This document shows, piece after piece, positions 33,931-45,700 of a stretch of 64,000 bases of DNA. The notes beneath the pieces are model-generated. The model saw only the letters and a program-made list of their open reading frames with translations, did no database searches and was not told the DNA's origin. Where the stretch lies: contig JAJLRJ010000010.1 of the NCBI GenBank assembly GCA_024195265.1, forward strand, positions 24,447,181 to 24,511,180, read 5' to 3'. Each line of letters starts with the position of its first letter. Within the stretch, counting starts at the first letter, position 1. Both the position numbers and the translations under genes were made by a program. The stretch comes from Dendrophyllia cribrosa. Its lineage: Eukaryota > Cnidaria > Anthozoa > Scleractinia > Dendrophylliidae.

Positions 33931-34287
33931 CTGTAGACGATAATAAAACAATATATATAAATAAAAGAGAAACAGAGTGAAACAGAATGACCAACTGCAA
34001 TGCTAATGCATTGTTTGCGTTTTTATAGTACACCTCCACATGTGATTGGAAAAAAATAAAACTACACATTTTCATACGAATTGTATAGTGGTATGAAGAG
34101 TGAAAAAATCATCGGTATGATATGCGTGACAAAAATATAAATAAAAACCTGATCAAATACCCTAACAAGATTGTATTTTCAGCTTTTTTTAAATTAAATT
34201 CAAGAATTTTTCAAATAAAGTACTGGTATATTCTCTGACAACTTGTTGCGAAGCAAAGAGGTGCGCGATCCATTCGACCAAAATAAT

Positions 34288-34852
34288 TTCAAGAATAAAA
34301 CACAAAGAGCAGTTATAAACATGGTAAACCAATGCATTTTTATAATAAACTTGACGTTTCAAAAGTAACCGTTACAGTGTTTGAAAAGTGTTTATATAAT
34401 TAAAAATAGGGGTCTGGAACCAAGATTAAGACAAAACAATCTTAACAGTAATTTAATATTGAATACAGACTGTCAGTCCTAAGAAGCTACATTACATTAC
34501 TTTTGAGATTGTTTTTTCTTAATCTTGGTTCCAGACCCTATTTTGAACTATATAAACAGTTTTCAAATACTGTAACGGTTTCTTTTGAAAATGTATGTTC
34601 CTTAGCATACTAAACGTTAAAGGCCCATGTTCACCCAATATGCTTTGCGCGCTTGTGTTTTTGTTTTGAAACGGTTCAATTGTTCAATGTAGCGTTATGA
34701 TTGGCTGGCATGTCGATTTTTCGATTTTTCGTCTGTGCGAAAATCAGCCCGGGCGCGCAAAGCAGATTGGGTGAACATGGGCCTTTTAGTTTATTATAAA
34801 AATGCGTTGGTTTACCATGTTTATCATCGCTGTTTGTGTTTTATTTTTAATC
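34288..34852. mobile_element. Large foldback element interrupted by a second MITE
   Basis: The left arm (about 34288-34445) has AATAAAACACAAAGAGC, AAACATGGTAAACCAATGCA and GGGTCTGGAACCAAGATTAA. The right arm returns each in reverse order and orientation (ATCTTGGTTCCAGACCC near 34530, TTGGTTTACCATGTTTA near 34815, GTGTTTTATTTTTAATC near 34845). The right arm is split by 34621-34784. The total foldback is about 560 bp. Confidence 0.75.
34621..34784. mobile_element. MITE nested in the foldback's right arm
   Basis: Ends AGGCCCATGTTCACCCAATA and, inverted, TTGGGTGAACATGGGCCT. TTAA precedes it (34617-34620), and TTTA follows, a decayed duplication. Ends resemble those of the element at 31994. Confidence 0.8.
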
Positions 34853-35021
34853 AAGTTACGATGGCCAAGAACAAGAGTTTATATAATTTCAAAAAAATTC
34901 CGGTATAAAATCGAAAAGAATGGAAACTTTCAGTGAAAAGTGAGACCTGTTGCATTGCCAAACTGCGAACCATTTTTAAAAACCATTTTTTTTTTAATGG
35001 CGAACCATTTTTTTAATGGTT

Positions 35022-35069
35022 CGGAACTTCAGGAAATTTCTGTTAAAACAGAAATTTCCTGAAGTTCCG
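35022..35069. repeat. 48-bp palindrome
   Basis: A 23-bp arm CGGAACTTCAGGAAATTTCT (then GTT) is perfectly repeated in inverted form with almost no loop, centred on TTAAAA. Flanked by AACCATTTTT short repeats. Confidence 0.9.
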
Positions 35070-35462
35070 TGTAGGAAACCAAATGGAACGGAAATTGTCG
35101 GAAAGAATGTTTCGAAAATTTGTTAATACCTCGCGAGGTTGTCCTCTTTTCCCGAAAATTCTTGTGAAACCGAACATCACTGTTGCATTTGCAGCCAATA
35201 TTTTCAGAATCGGAATTTTAGGTGGAATGGATTCGCTCGAGGTTTTTAACTATCGAGGGAAACAAAACTGAATATTTTCCCGTAGAAACAGCAAACTGAA
35301 AAAAAAACGAACAAATTAAATGAAAAACAACACTATGAAACTTCAAGTTTCTTATTGTGTCTTGCGCAGGATATAGACCACACGGAAACAAAATAAACAA
35401 AGAAAGCACTGGACCAAAACAAGCTCCAGAAATTATAAGTGTGAACAGCCGTCCCTTAAATA

Positions 35463-35850
35463 AAGGGACACTGTCCCGGCTGATATATCGTGTTTTCATG
35501 ATTATGGCCAGGAATTTGCTTTAAGCTTGCTTTATTAACTTAAAATAGGAAGACAAAATCGCCAAAAGCGTCGAAAGCAAAGAAACATTAACCAAAGAGA
35601 AAATAAAGGATAAAACAGTCAAAATTCCACAATAATGGCAATTTAGATATTTTGACCGCCTGTCAAGGAATCAAATTTGATGAACTTTAATCCACTTCCA
35701 TCCTTGTAATCCTGCACTTTATCTCCAAACTACTGCTTCTGTTTTGCTCTATAGAATCTTTTTATCTAATTAAGTTGCATATTTGGAGGTATTTGGCGAT
35801 ATAACATGGAAAAAAGATAGGTGGAATATTGTTGCGTCGGCGGGACACTC
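35463..35850. repeat. Dispersed repeat, copy 2
   Basis: Second copy of the 30250-30656 repeat in the same orientation, with GGGACACTGTCCCGGC at its left and GGCGGGACACTCTTGTCC at its right as inverted ends. Confidence 0.8.
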
Positions 35851-35963
35851 TTGTCCAATAATTGTGCTCCCGAATTCTGCTTCTTTTTCCATTTCTAAAC
35901 TAAATATTAAAACGTTTATGTACACACTTAAATAATATTAACAACAAAATTTCTTGAACAAAC

Positions 35964-36347
35964 CTGGAGGTGTTGTTGTTCCCGGGGTTGTTGACAGAGA
36001 AATCGGAAGTACTTTTGTCAATTTCAAATCCCCGCCTAGAGTGTAAAACGCCAGGCCCTTCGACTTATTGCCTTCTCGAAGAGCTTGAATAATGGTTGCA
36101 TTTGACGCATTGGATGATGCGTGAAAAAATAGTCTATATGTAAACTTTAATCCAACTTTTCCTCTGGAGAAACCTCTAATTTCCATTCTTTCAAAATTGG
36201 GAAATCTGCTCCCGAAGTAACGTTCGAAAACGCCGGTCAGCTGGGCACTTTGAGCACGTGAATCAGGTGAGCTAAGTTCAGCCAATGAGGGGTCATAATT
36301 TAGCTCTAGGATTTCCCCTTGGCCAACAAATTCCGTTGCAGCTTGCT
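35964..36347 (-). CDS. Giant membrane mucin, SEA-domain exon
   Basis: A 384-bp exon (128 codons, phase 1-1) between acceptor TTTCTCAG and donor CCAG|GTTTGT. The translation runs from QAATEFVGQGEILELNYDPS through VFERYFGSRFPNFERMEIRG, FSRGKVGLKFTYRLFFHASS, IIQALREGNKSKG and a Thr/Pro-rich end (STTPGTTTPPG). The pattern of an initial strand, a helix with Phe-x-x-Tyr-Phe, a G-F turn, paired beta-strands and a second helix is that of a SEA domain, as found just outside the membrane in mucins. Cleaving SEA domains carry G-S-V-V-V between the two central strands; here that place reads GKVGL, with no serine, so self-cleavage is not expected. N-glycosylation sequons are present (NAS, NAT, NKS). The symmetric phase makes it a shuffle-competent module. 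Confidence 0.82.
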
Positions 36348-36653
36348 CTGAGAAAAAAAAGATGGTTAAAAATGGGTATGTTATGCTTTTTGGTCTTAAA
36401 ATATAAATGGTATCGAGGTGGGTCTCGAAAATACGCTCCCCGTCCCCACTAATGTATATTTACTCCTTCCTCATTTAACAAAAAGTGGACATTTAGATGA
36501 AATCTCTCTTCACGTTATAAATGCTCTGAAGTGTACGGCCGCTATAAAGTCGCTATATGGTGCGTATTTGTAAACTTCATGTAACTTAATTTCTACTTTT
36601 TAATCCAACTTATTTTTTTTTTGTTTTAGCCTAGTTTTAGTTATATGCGTTTC

Positions 36654-36840
36654 TATAGACCACTTTCATAATGGCGGCCGATTTATTTATTCTTTTATAT
36701 GTATGTTAATTAGCCTCACTGGCCTCATTTTAGAGTAAAAATTCTTTTGAATTTTGCACACGCCAACGAGGCCGGTGAGGCTAATTAACATACATATAAA
36801 AGAATAAATAAATCGGCCGCCATTATGAAAGTGGTCTATA
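36654..36840. mobile_element. Palindromic MITE
   Basis: Starts TATAGACCACTTTCATAATG and ends with its inverted complement. The arms, about 77 bp each, are nearly perfect through GGCGGCCGATTTATTTATTC, with a 35-bp centre. The very low arm divergence suggests recent origin or gene conversion between arms. Confidence 0.85.
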
Positions 36841-36927
36841 CATTAGATGTAATTAATAGGTAGATTTATTTACACGTGCGCGTTTTAACTAGTTTTTAAC
36901 TCCTAGGCGTCATTAAATAAATGGTGG

Positions 36928-36930
<3 letters not shown>

Positions 36931-36959
<29 letters not shown>
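36931..36959. repeat. (GATT)n microsatellite
   Basis: Seven GATT units. Confidence 0.95.
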
Positions 36960-38326
36960 CCGAAACGATGGCCTGCAAAGCAGCAAATTTCTTGCTTTTT
37001 CTGATGTTTTGGACGTTTCGTATTTCACTGTAGTTTCATCTTGTAAGTCTCCTAATAATACTAAAACCAGTGTAACCAAGGTCAATTAGCTATGGTGCGA
37101 TGCGTTGAACGTTTTGGTTTACGCGGTAAGATGACCCGTACGCTACAGTACTGTAAAAGCAAGCAATATATTCCATTTGCATGAATGCTAGTGCCAGTTT
37201 TCCTACAAGTGCCAGAAATCACTAAAAGACTTAATCTGTTCATTAGGCCATATTTAATGCACCGGGAATTTAACTACCTATTACTTAATGCCCTCTTCAA
37301 TTTACCTTCTCCCATTGCTACATCTTTTCACGTTGAAATCGCGTTTTACAAAACATTTACTTTTCACAAGAACCGTGTGATAGACTGAACAGTAATATAG
37401 GTAATAATGCATATAATCAACCGCTGTTTAAGCATCATATTATCAAATTTTATCTAGAAACACTATTTTGTAAGTTAATGAAACTTTACCAATATGGCAG
37501 CTTCCCTGTATCTTGAAATCGCGTACATTTAAACGTTTTCTTCTCGGGAATGAGTTTATATCTCGGACGTTGAAGAACTGATAATCTTAAACTGCGAGCA
37601 GTTCTCTATATTACCTTGCAAACAGCAAGCAGTTATTGCAAACTTATAGGAAATACACTGATATTTTAGATAGTAGTGATTCTCAAAGCCACTTTTGGTG
37701 ACCTAGTAGAGTTGACCATCAACGGTTAGACCTCAAAATGTCAAAAGAAGAAAGGTTGAATAAAAATTTAGTAGCGTACAGTAGGCACTTGCTTCCGAAA
37801 GGAAGCCTATTTCTTATTTAGAAAGCTAGAGGAACAATTCTCTAGAGAACGTCACGTAATAAACAGACACGCCTAGGTAAAAAGGTCTATTTAGGGGTTC
37901 AGACGAGTTAGTTACTAGTTAGTTACTATAATTGATAATAATAAGACGTGCAGTCGATATCCTGAGATAGAATGCTCACAGTAGGGCACTGCCAGAAACA
38001 CGGTTTTTACAACAAACAATGTGACAAATATATCTTTTTAACAATGCATATAATTATCAAACAAAAAGAATCATGGAAATTGCTTTGTACGTGGATGATT
38101 TTCTTGCTGATGAATACTGTTCCTTTCTGTCTCACATAACTCAACTGGTGAATAAGACTCGTAACTCGCACTTCTGCGTAATTCCTGTTTCTTTTAATGG
38201 AATGTCAAATAGGTGCTGTACAAACATGAATGGGTCTGTATCAGCCCTTGAATCTTAAAACAGCGAATCGTAAAAATCATACTTTCTTTTTCTTTTCCCC
38301 AAAATACTAAATTGAATTTGTCGTAC

Positions 38327-38440
38327 CTGTTTCGCAATTGCTTCCAAAGAACCCTTCATTGCATTGACATTTATGTCCATTCACCTGGTCAATGCAATTA
38401 CCATTGCCAGAACAATTCACGCCAAAACAATCATTGATAT
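38327..38440 (-). CDS. Giant membrane mucin, EGF-like exon
   Basis: A 114-bp exon (38 codons, phase 1-1) between acceptor TTTTTGCAG and donor ACAG|GTACGA. The junction codon gives D, so the domain starts DINDC. Six cysteines follow the EGF spacing: INDC, GVNC, GNC, HKC, QC and SNC, with CQCNEGFFGSNC at the end. The leading D-I-N-D and the Asp after the third cysteine resemble calcium-binding EGF domains, but the usual aromatic residue before the fourth cysteine is His. A single EGF exon between a mucin repeat exon and SEA matches membrane-mucin architecture. Confidence 0.85.
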
Positions 38441-39721
38441 CTGCAAAAAGTAAAAAATAAAATAAATTTGGAAAGATCAGCTTAAGAATTCTACTTAACT
38501 ATTATTGGATTGTTTCTAACGTAACATTTATACAACAAGAGCATGTTTCCCATCGAAGTGAAAAATCGTCGAGAAATTATTGTTACGAGACGATTGAATG
38601 CCACGTTAAAACACGCACGTCGAGTTTCTTTCCTGGGATTATTTTCATGTCAATAGACAAAGAGTATCATATTTAAAAGGCCAGTTTACAGATAACCACA
38701 AGGATGTTTACGTGCGCGATAAAAATAAGCGTAAAGTGACATACGTAGGCGCAGTGGCACAAAAGGTTGGCGTGATCACCTTTCGGGGCCAAATTTGAAT
38801 ACAACATGAATGTACGCTGACAACTTAACTAGGGCCATTTTTTTCTATTTTCTTTGCTTGTTCTTCTGCTTAGCTTCATGCTTGTGACATCCCGGTTATC
38901 GAGTACCACACGCAACGACGCAATGCTTTCGTCATTGCGTCTCACGTATGAAACGTGTTAACACAAGCACAACAAGGCGCTAAACTAAGGACCCAACTCA
39001 TCGGCCTTTCATTTAGCTAAAGTCCTCAAAAGTTCACCATAGACCCTTTGGCAGCAGACGTGACTGGAAAGCTTGAACATAACTAATTCGACCTGGCTCG
39101 GAATTCGACCGTGTGTGCAAATTCTTTCTGCGTACTAATTTAGAATCTCTAGATCGTAGTTAAAGTTACGTTTTCTTTGACTGACAGTATCATGTTATAG
39201 TATGACGCCCTAGTGTGGCTGTTACATACCACTAATCTGATGTAACGACACCATACACAAACCTAAGGTGTGAATAGTTTAAAAACGGGAATAGGTATCG
39301 AATTATAACATATCTACAACATAGTGGTAAAAATGAGAATTACATTCTAACTCAAAGTTAAGGGGAAATGAGCTGTTATAAATATTAATTTTGTACACCT
39401 TACTACATGAAAGACCAAAATTATTCATAATCTCACCCAATATTAACTATACACCTTATTGCAAATTGGCGGCAAATTAAAATGCATGTACATTTATTTA
39501 ATATAAATTGGCTGCCATTTTGGAATAAGGTATATAACACCAAACAAAATAATCCCTTCTTTGTAAACACTCTTCAAAACCTAAGTTACCAGATCTAGAG
39601 CTGTAAAGTATTAAATGAAACGAGCTAGCCTTGCAAAAAGCGATACATTCATTTGAGAATTTGTATCCCATAAAACAATAAACAAAACGAAATTTTATAG
39701 TGAGCCAAAGGTAATACTAAC
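38441..39721. other. Intron between giant repeat exon and EGF exon
   Basis: A 1.28-kb intron with GTTAGT donor and TTGCAG acceptor. No repeat or gene recognised. Confidence 0.6.
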
Positions 39722-42700
39722 CTTCATCACAATTAACCCCACTAAATCCGGGCAAACATGAAGGTCGCACCAATACCGTTGACGTAGATGGAAAAATAGA
39801 AAGCAATTGCGACACACTGGATGGTACACTAGCAGACATGGAGACAGACACACTTCTCGACACACTGCCCAACGTGGAGGTCAAGACACTTGGTGACACC
39901 CTGACAGAGATTAATGGTGACACACTGGCCGATACAATAGCAGAGCTGGAGGCTGAGACACTTCCCGACACACTAGCCGACGACGAGGAAGCCGAGACAC
40001 TTGGTGACGAGCTGGCCGAGGTTGATGACGACAAACTGGCTGAGACGCTATCAGAGTTAAACACCGAGACAATTGCAATTGCGGAGATGGATGGAGATAC
40101 ACTGGCGGAAACGCTAGTAGAAGTGGAGGCCGAGACACTTTTCGACGCACTTGTGGACGTTGAGGCCGAGACACTCTGTGATACGCTCGCGGAGATAGAT
40201 GGAGATACACTGGCGGACACGGTAGGAGATGTGGTGGCCGTGACACTCCTCGACACAATAGCCGACGTGGAGGCTGAAACACTCTGAGAAACGCTGGCAG
40301 AGGTCGATGACGACACACTGGTTGACACGGTAGGAGAGATGGAGACCGAATTACTCGACGACACACTGGCTGAGGTGGAGGCTGAGACCCTCTGAAAAGA
40401 GCTCGTTGAGATCGACGGCGATAAAATTGCTGAAAACCTAGCATAGGTGGAGTCCGAGACACTTGCCGACAGACTCGGCAAGTGTGACACGCTCCCGGAG
40501 GTCGATGACGACACACTGCCTGACAGGCTAGCAGAAATGGAGGCAGACACACCTGCCGACAGTCTTGTGGACGTTGAGGCCGAGACAATCGGTGACACGC
40601 TCGCAGAGGTCAATGGCGGCACACTGGATGACACGCTAGCAGAAGTGGGGGAAGCGACACTCCCCGACACACTAGCCGATGTGGAGGCTGACACACTCTG
40701 AGAAACGCTGGCAGATATCGATGGCGATAACCTAACTGACATGCTTAGCGAGGTGGGGGCCGAGACACCTGCCGACACACTTGTGGATGTTGAGGCCGAG
40801 ACACTGTGTGACACACTCGCGGAGGTCGATGGCGACACACTGTGTGACACTCTCGCGGAGGTCGATGGCGACACACTGGCTGACACGCTAGCAGAGGTGG
40901 AGGCCGAGATACTTGCCGAAACACTTGGGGACGTTAAGGCCGACACACTCTGTGATACGCTCGCGGAGGTCGATGGCGACACACTGGCTGACACGCTAGC
41001 AGAAGTGGAGGCCGAGACACTTGCGGACACACTAGCCGACGTGGAGGTGGACACATTCTGAGAAAAACTGGCAGAGATCAATAGCGATAAACTAGCTGAC
41101 ACGCTAGCAGAGGTGGAGGCCGAGACACTTGCCGACGGACTTGTGGACGTTGAGGCCGAGACACTCTGTGACACGCTCGCGGAGGTCGATGGCGAAACAC
41201 TGGCTGACACGCTAGCAGAAGTCGAGGCCGAGACACTTGCCGACACACTAGCCGACGTGGAGGTGGACACACTCTGAGAAACACTGGCAGAGATCGATGG
41301 CGATACACTGGATGACACGCTAGGAGAAGTGGAGGTCGAGGCACTTCCAGACAAACTAGCCGATCTGGAAGCTGACACACTCTGTGACATGCTCGCGGAG
41401 GTCGATGGCGACACACTGGCAGACACGCTATCAGAAGTGGAGGCCGAGACACTTGCGGACAGACTTGTGGACGTTGAGGCCGAAACACTCTGTGACACGC
41501 TCGCGGAGGTCAATGGCGACACACTGGCTGACACGCTAGGTGAAGTGGAGTTCGAGGCACTCCCGGACAAACTAGCCGATGTGGAGGCTGACACACTCTG
41601 TGACACGCTCGCGGAGGTCGATGGCGACACACTGGCTGTCACGCTAGCAGAAGTGAAGGACGATATACTTGCCGAAACACTTGTGGACGTTGAGGCCGAG
41701 ACACTCCCTGATACACGCGCGGAGATAGATGGAGATGCACTGGTTGACACGCTAGCAGAGGTGGAATCCGAGACACTTCCTGACACGCTAGCCGACGTGG
41801 AGGCTGACACACTCTGAGAAACTCTGGCAGAGATCGATGGTGATAAACTAGCAGACATGCTTAGCGAGGTGGAGGCCGAGACACTTGCCGACAGACTTGT
41901 GGACGTTGAGGCCGAGACACTCCCTGATACGCTCGCGGAGATAGATGGAGATGCACTGGTTGACACGCTAGCAGAGGTGGAATCTGACACACTTCCTGAC
42001 ACACTAGCCGACGTAGAGTTGGACACACTCTGAGAAACACTGGCAGAGATCGATGGCGATAAACTAGCTGACACGCTAGCAGAGGTGGGGGCCGAGACAC
42101 TTGCCGACGGTCTTGTGGATGTTGAGGCCGAGACACTCCGTGACACGCTCGCGGAGGGCGATGGCGACACACTGGCTGACACGCTAGCAGAAGTGGAGGC
42201 CGAGACGCTTGCCGACACACTAGCCGACGAGTAGGTGGACACACTCTGAGAAACACTGCCAGAGATCGATGGCGATACACTAGATGACACGCTACGAGAA
42301 GTGGAGGTCGAGGCACTCCCAGAATAACTAGCCGATGTGGAGACTGACACACTCTGTGACATGCTCGCGGAGGTCGATGGCGACACACTGGCAGACACGC
42401 TAGCAGAAGTGGAGGCCGAGACACTTGCCGACAGACTTGTGGACGTTGAGGCCGAAACACTCTGTGAAACGCTCGCGGAGGTCGATGGCGACACACTGGC
42501 TGACACGCTAGCAGAAGTGGAGGCCGAGACACTTGCCGACACCCTAGCCGACGTGGAGGTGGACACACTCTGAGAAACAGTGGCAGAGATCGATGGCGAT
42601 ACACTGAATGACACGCTAGGAGAAGTGGAGGTCGAGGCACTCCCAGACAAACTAGCCGATGTGGAGGCTGACACACTCTGTGACACACTCGCGGAGGTCG

Positions 42701-45700
42701 ATGGCGACACACTGGCTGTCACGCTAGCAGAAGTAAAGGACGAGACACTTGCCGAAACACTTGTGGACGTTGAGGCCGAGACATTCCCTGATACGCTCGC
42801 GGAGGTAGATGCAGATGCACTGGTTGACACGCTAGCAGAGGTGGAATCCGAGACACTTCCTGACACTCTAGCCGACGTGGAGGTGGACTCACTCTGAGAA
42901 ACACTGGCAGAGATCGATGGCGATACAGTGGATGATACACTATCAGAAGTGGAGGCCGATACACTCCCCGACACACTAGCCGATGTGGAGGCTGACACAC
43001 TCTGAGAAACGCTGGCAGAGATCGATGGTGATAAACTAGCAGACATGCTTAACGAGGTGGATGCCGAAACACTTGGCGACAGACTTGTGGACGTTAAGGC
43101 CGAAACACTCTGTGATACGCTCGCGGAGGTCAATGGCGACACACTGGCTGTCACGCTAGCAGACGTGAAGGCCGAGACACTTGCCGAAACACTTGTGGAC
43201 GTTGACGCCGAGACACTCCCTGATACGCTCGCGGAGATAGATGGAGATGCACTGGTTGACACGCTAGTAGAGGTGGAATCCGACACACTTCCTGACACAC
43301 TAGCCGACGTGGAGGTGGACACACTCTGAGAAACACTGGCAGAGATCGATGGCGATACAGTGGGTGATACACGAGCAGAAGTGAAGGCCGATGCACTCCC
43401 CGACACACTAGCCGATGCGGAGGCTGACACACTCTGAGAAACGCTGGCAGAGATCGATGGCGATAAACGAGCTGACACGCTAGCAGAGGTGGAGGCCGAG
43501 ACACTTGCCGACGGTCTTGTGGACGTTGAGGCCGAGACACTCTGTGACACGCTCGCGGAGGTCGATGGCGACACACTGGCTGACACGCTAGCAGAAGTGG
43601 AGGTCGAGACACTTGCCGAAATACTTGCGGACGTTAAGGTCGACACACTCTGTGATACGCTCGCGGAGGTAGATGGAGATACACTGGTTGACACGCTAGC
43701 AGAGGTGGAATCCGAGACACTTCCTGACACTCTAGCCGACGTGGAGGTGGACACACTCTGCGAAACACTGGCAGAGATCGATGGCGATACACTGGATGAC
43801 ACGCTAGGAGAAGTGGAGGTCGAGGCACTCCCAGACAAACTAGCCGATGTGGAGGCTGACACACTCTGTGACATGGTCGCGGAGGTCGATGGCGACACAC
43901 TGGCTGACACGCTAGCAGAAGTGGAGGCCGAAACACTTGCCGACAGACTTGTGGACGTTGAGGCCGAGACACTCTCTGTTACGCTCGCGGAGATAGATGG
44001 AGATTCACTGGTTGAAACGCTAGCAGAGGTGGAATCCGAGACAGTTCCTGACACTCTAGCCGACGTGTAGGTGGACACACTCTGAGAAACACTGGCAGAG
44101 ATCGATGGCAATACACTGGATGACACGCTAGGAGAAGTGGAGGTCGAGGCACTCCCAGACAAACTAGCCGATGTGGAGGCTGACACACTCTGTGACATGC
44201 TCGCGGAGGTCGATGGCGACACACTGGCTGACACGCTAGCAGAAGTGGAGGCCGAGACACTTGCCGACAGACTTGTGGACGTTGAGGCCGAGACACTCTG
44301 TGACACGCTCGCGGAGGTCAATGGCGACACACTGGCTGACACGCTAGCAGAGGTGGAATCCGAGACAGTTCCTGACACACTAGCCGACGTGGAGGTGGAC
44401 AGACTTTGAGAAACACTGGCAGAGATCGATGGCGATAAACTAGCTGACACGCTAGCAGAGGTGGAGGCCGAGACACTTGCCGACACACTAGCCGACGTGG
44501 AGGTGGACACACTCTGAGAAACACTGGCAGAGATCAATGGCGATAAACTAGCTGACACGCTAGCAGAAGTGGAGGCCGAGACACTTGCCGACATACTAGC
44601 CGACGTGGAGGTGGACAGGCTTTGAGAAACACTGGCAGAGATCGATGGCGATAAACTAGCTGACACGCTAGCAGAAGTGGAGGCCGAGACACTTGCCGAC
44701 ACACTAGCCGACGTGGAGGTGGACACACTCTGAGAAACAATGGCAGAGATCGATGGCGATAAACTAGCTGACACGCTAGCAGAAGTGGAGGCCGAGACAC
44801 TTGCCGACGAACTTGTGGACGTTGAGGCCGAGACACTCTGTGACACGCTCGCGGAGGTCGATGGCGACACACTGGCTGACACGCTAGCAGAAGTGGAGGC
44901 CGAGACACTTGCCGACACACTAGCCGACGTGGAGGTGGACACACTCTGAAAAACACTGGCAGAGATCGATGGCGATACACTGGATGACACGCTAGGAGAA
45001 GTGGAGGTCGAACCACTCCCAGACAAACTAGCCGATGTGGAGGCTGACACAGTCTGTGACATGCTCGCGGAGGTCGATGGCGACACACTGGCAGACACGC
45101 TAGCAGAAGTGGAGGCCGAGACACTTCGCGACAGACTTGTGGACGTTGACGCCGAAACACTCTGTGACACGCTCGCGGAGGTCGATGGCGACACACTGGC
45201 TGACACGCTAGCAGAAGTGGAGGCCGAGACACTTACCGACACACTAGCCGACGTGGAGGTGGACACACTCTGAAAAACACTGGCAGAGATCGATGGCGAT
45301 ACACTGGATGACACGCTAGGAGAAGTGGAGGTCGAGGAACGCCCAGACAAACTAGCCGATGTGGAGGCTGACACACTCTGTGACATGCTCGCCGTGGTCG
45401 ATGGCGACACACTGGCTGACACGCTAGCAGAAGTGGAGGCCGAGACACTTGCCGACAGACTTGTGGACTTTGAGGCCGAGACACTCTGTGACACGCTCGC
45501 GGAGGTCGATGGCGACACACTGGCTGACACGCTATCAGAAGTGGAGGCCGAGACACTTGCCGACACAATAGCCGACGTGGAGGTGGACACACTCTGAGAA
45601 ACACTGGCAGAGATCGATGGCGATACAGTTGATGATACACTAGTAGAAGTGGAGGCCGATGCACTCCCCGACACACTAGCCGATGCGGAGGCTGACACAC

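Larger units (their letters stand above)
33931..35963. other. Intron of the giant mucin gene (SEA to TM)
   Basis: Contains a foldback element with a nested MITE (34288-34852), a perfect hairpin (35022-35069) and dispersed repeat copy 2 (35463-35850). Confidence 0.6.
36348..38326. other. Intron of the giant mucin gene (EGF to SEA)
   Basis: Contains a palindromic MITE (36654-36840) and a (GATT)n microsatellite (36931-36959). Remaining ORFs are short and unsupported. Confidence 0.5.

Noticed and set aside
33686..34075. Whole 129-codon ORF as a membrane protein
   Set aside because: Only the 89-bp central part between good splice sites is coding (TM exon); the rest is intron and MITE.
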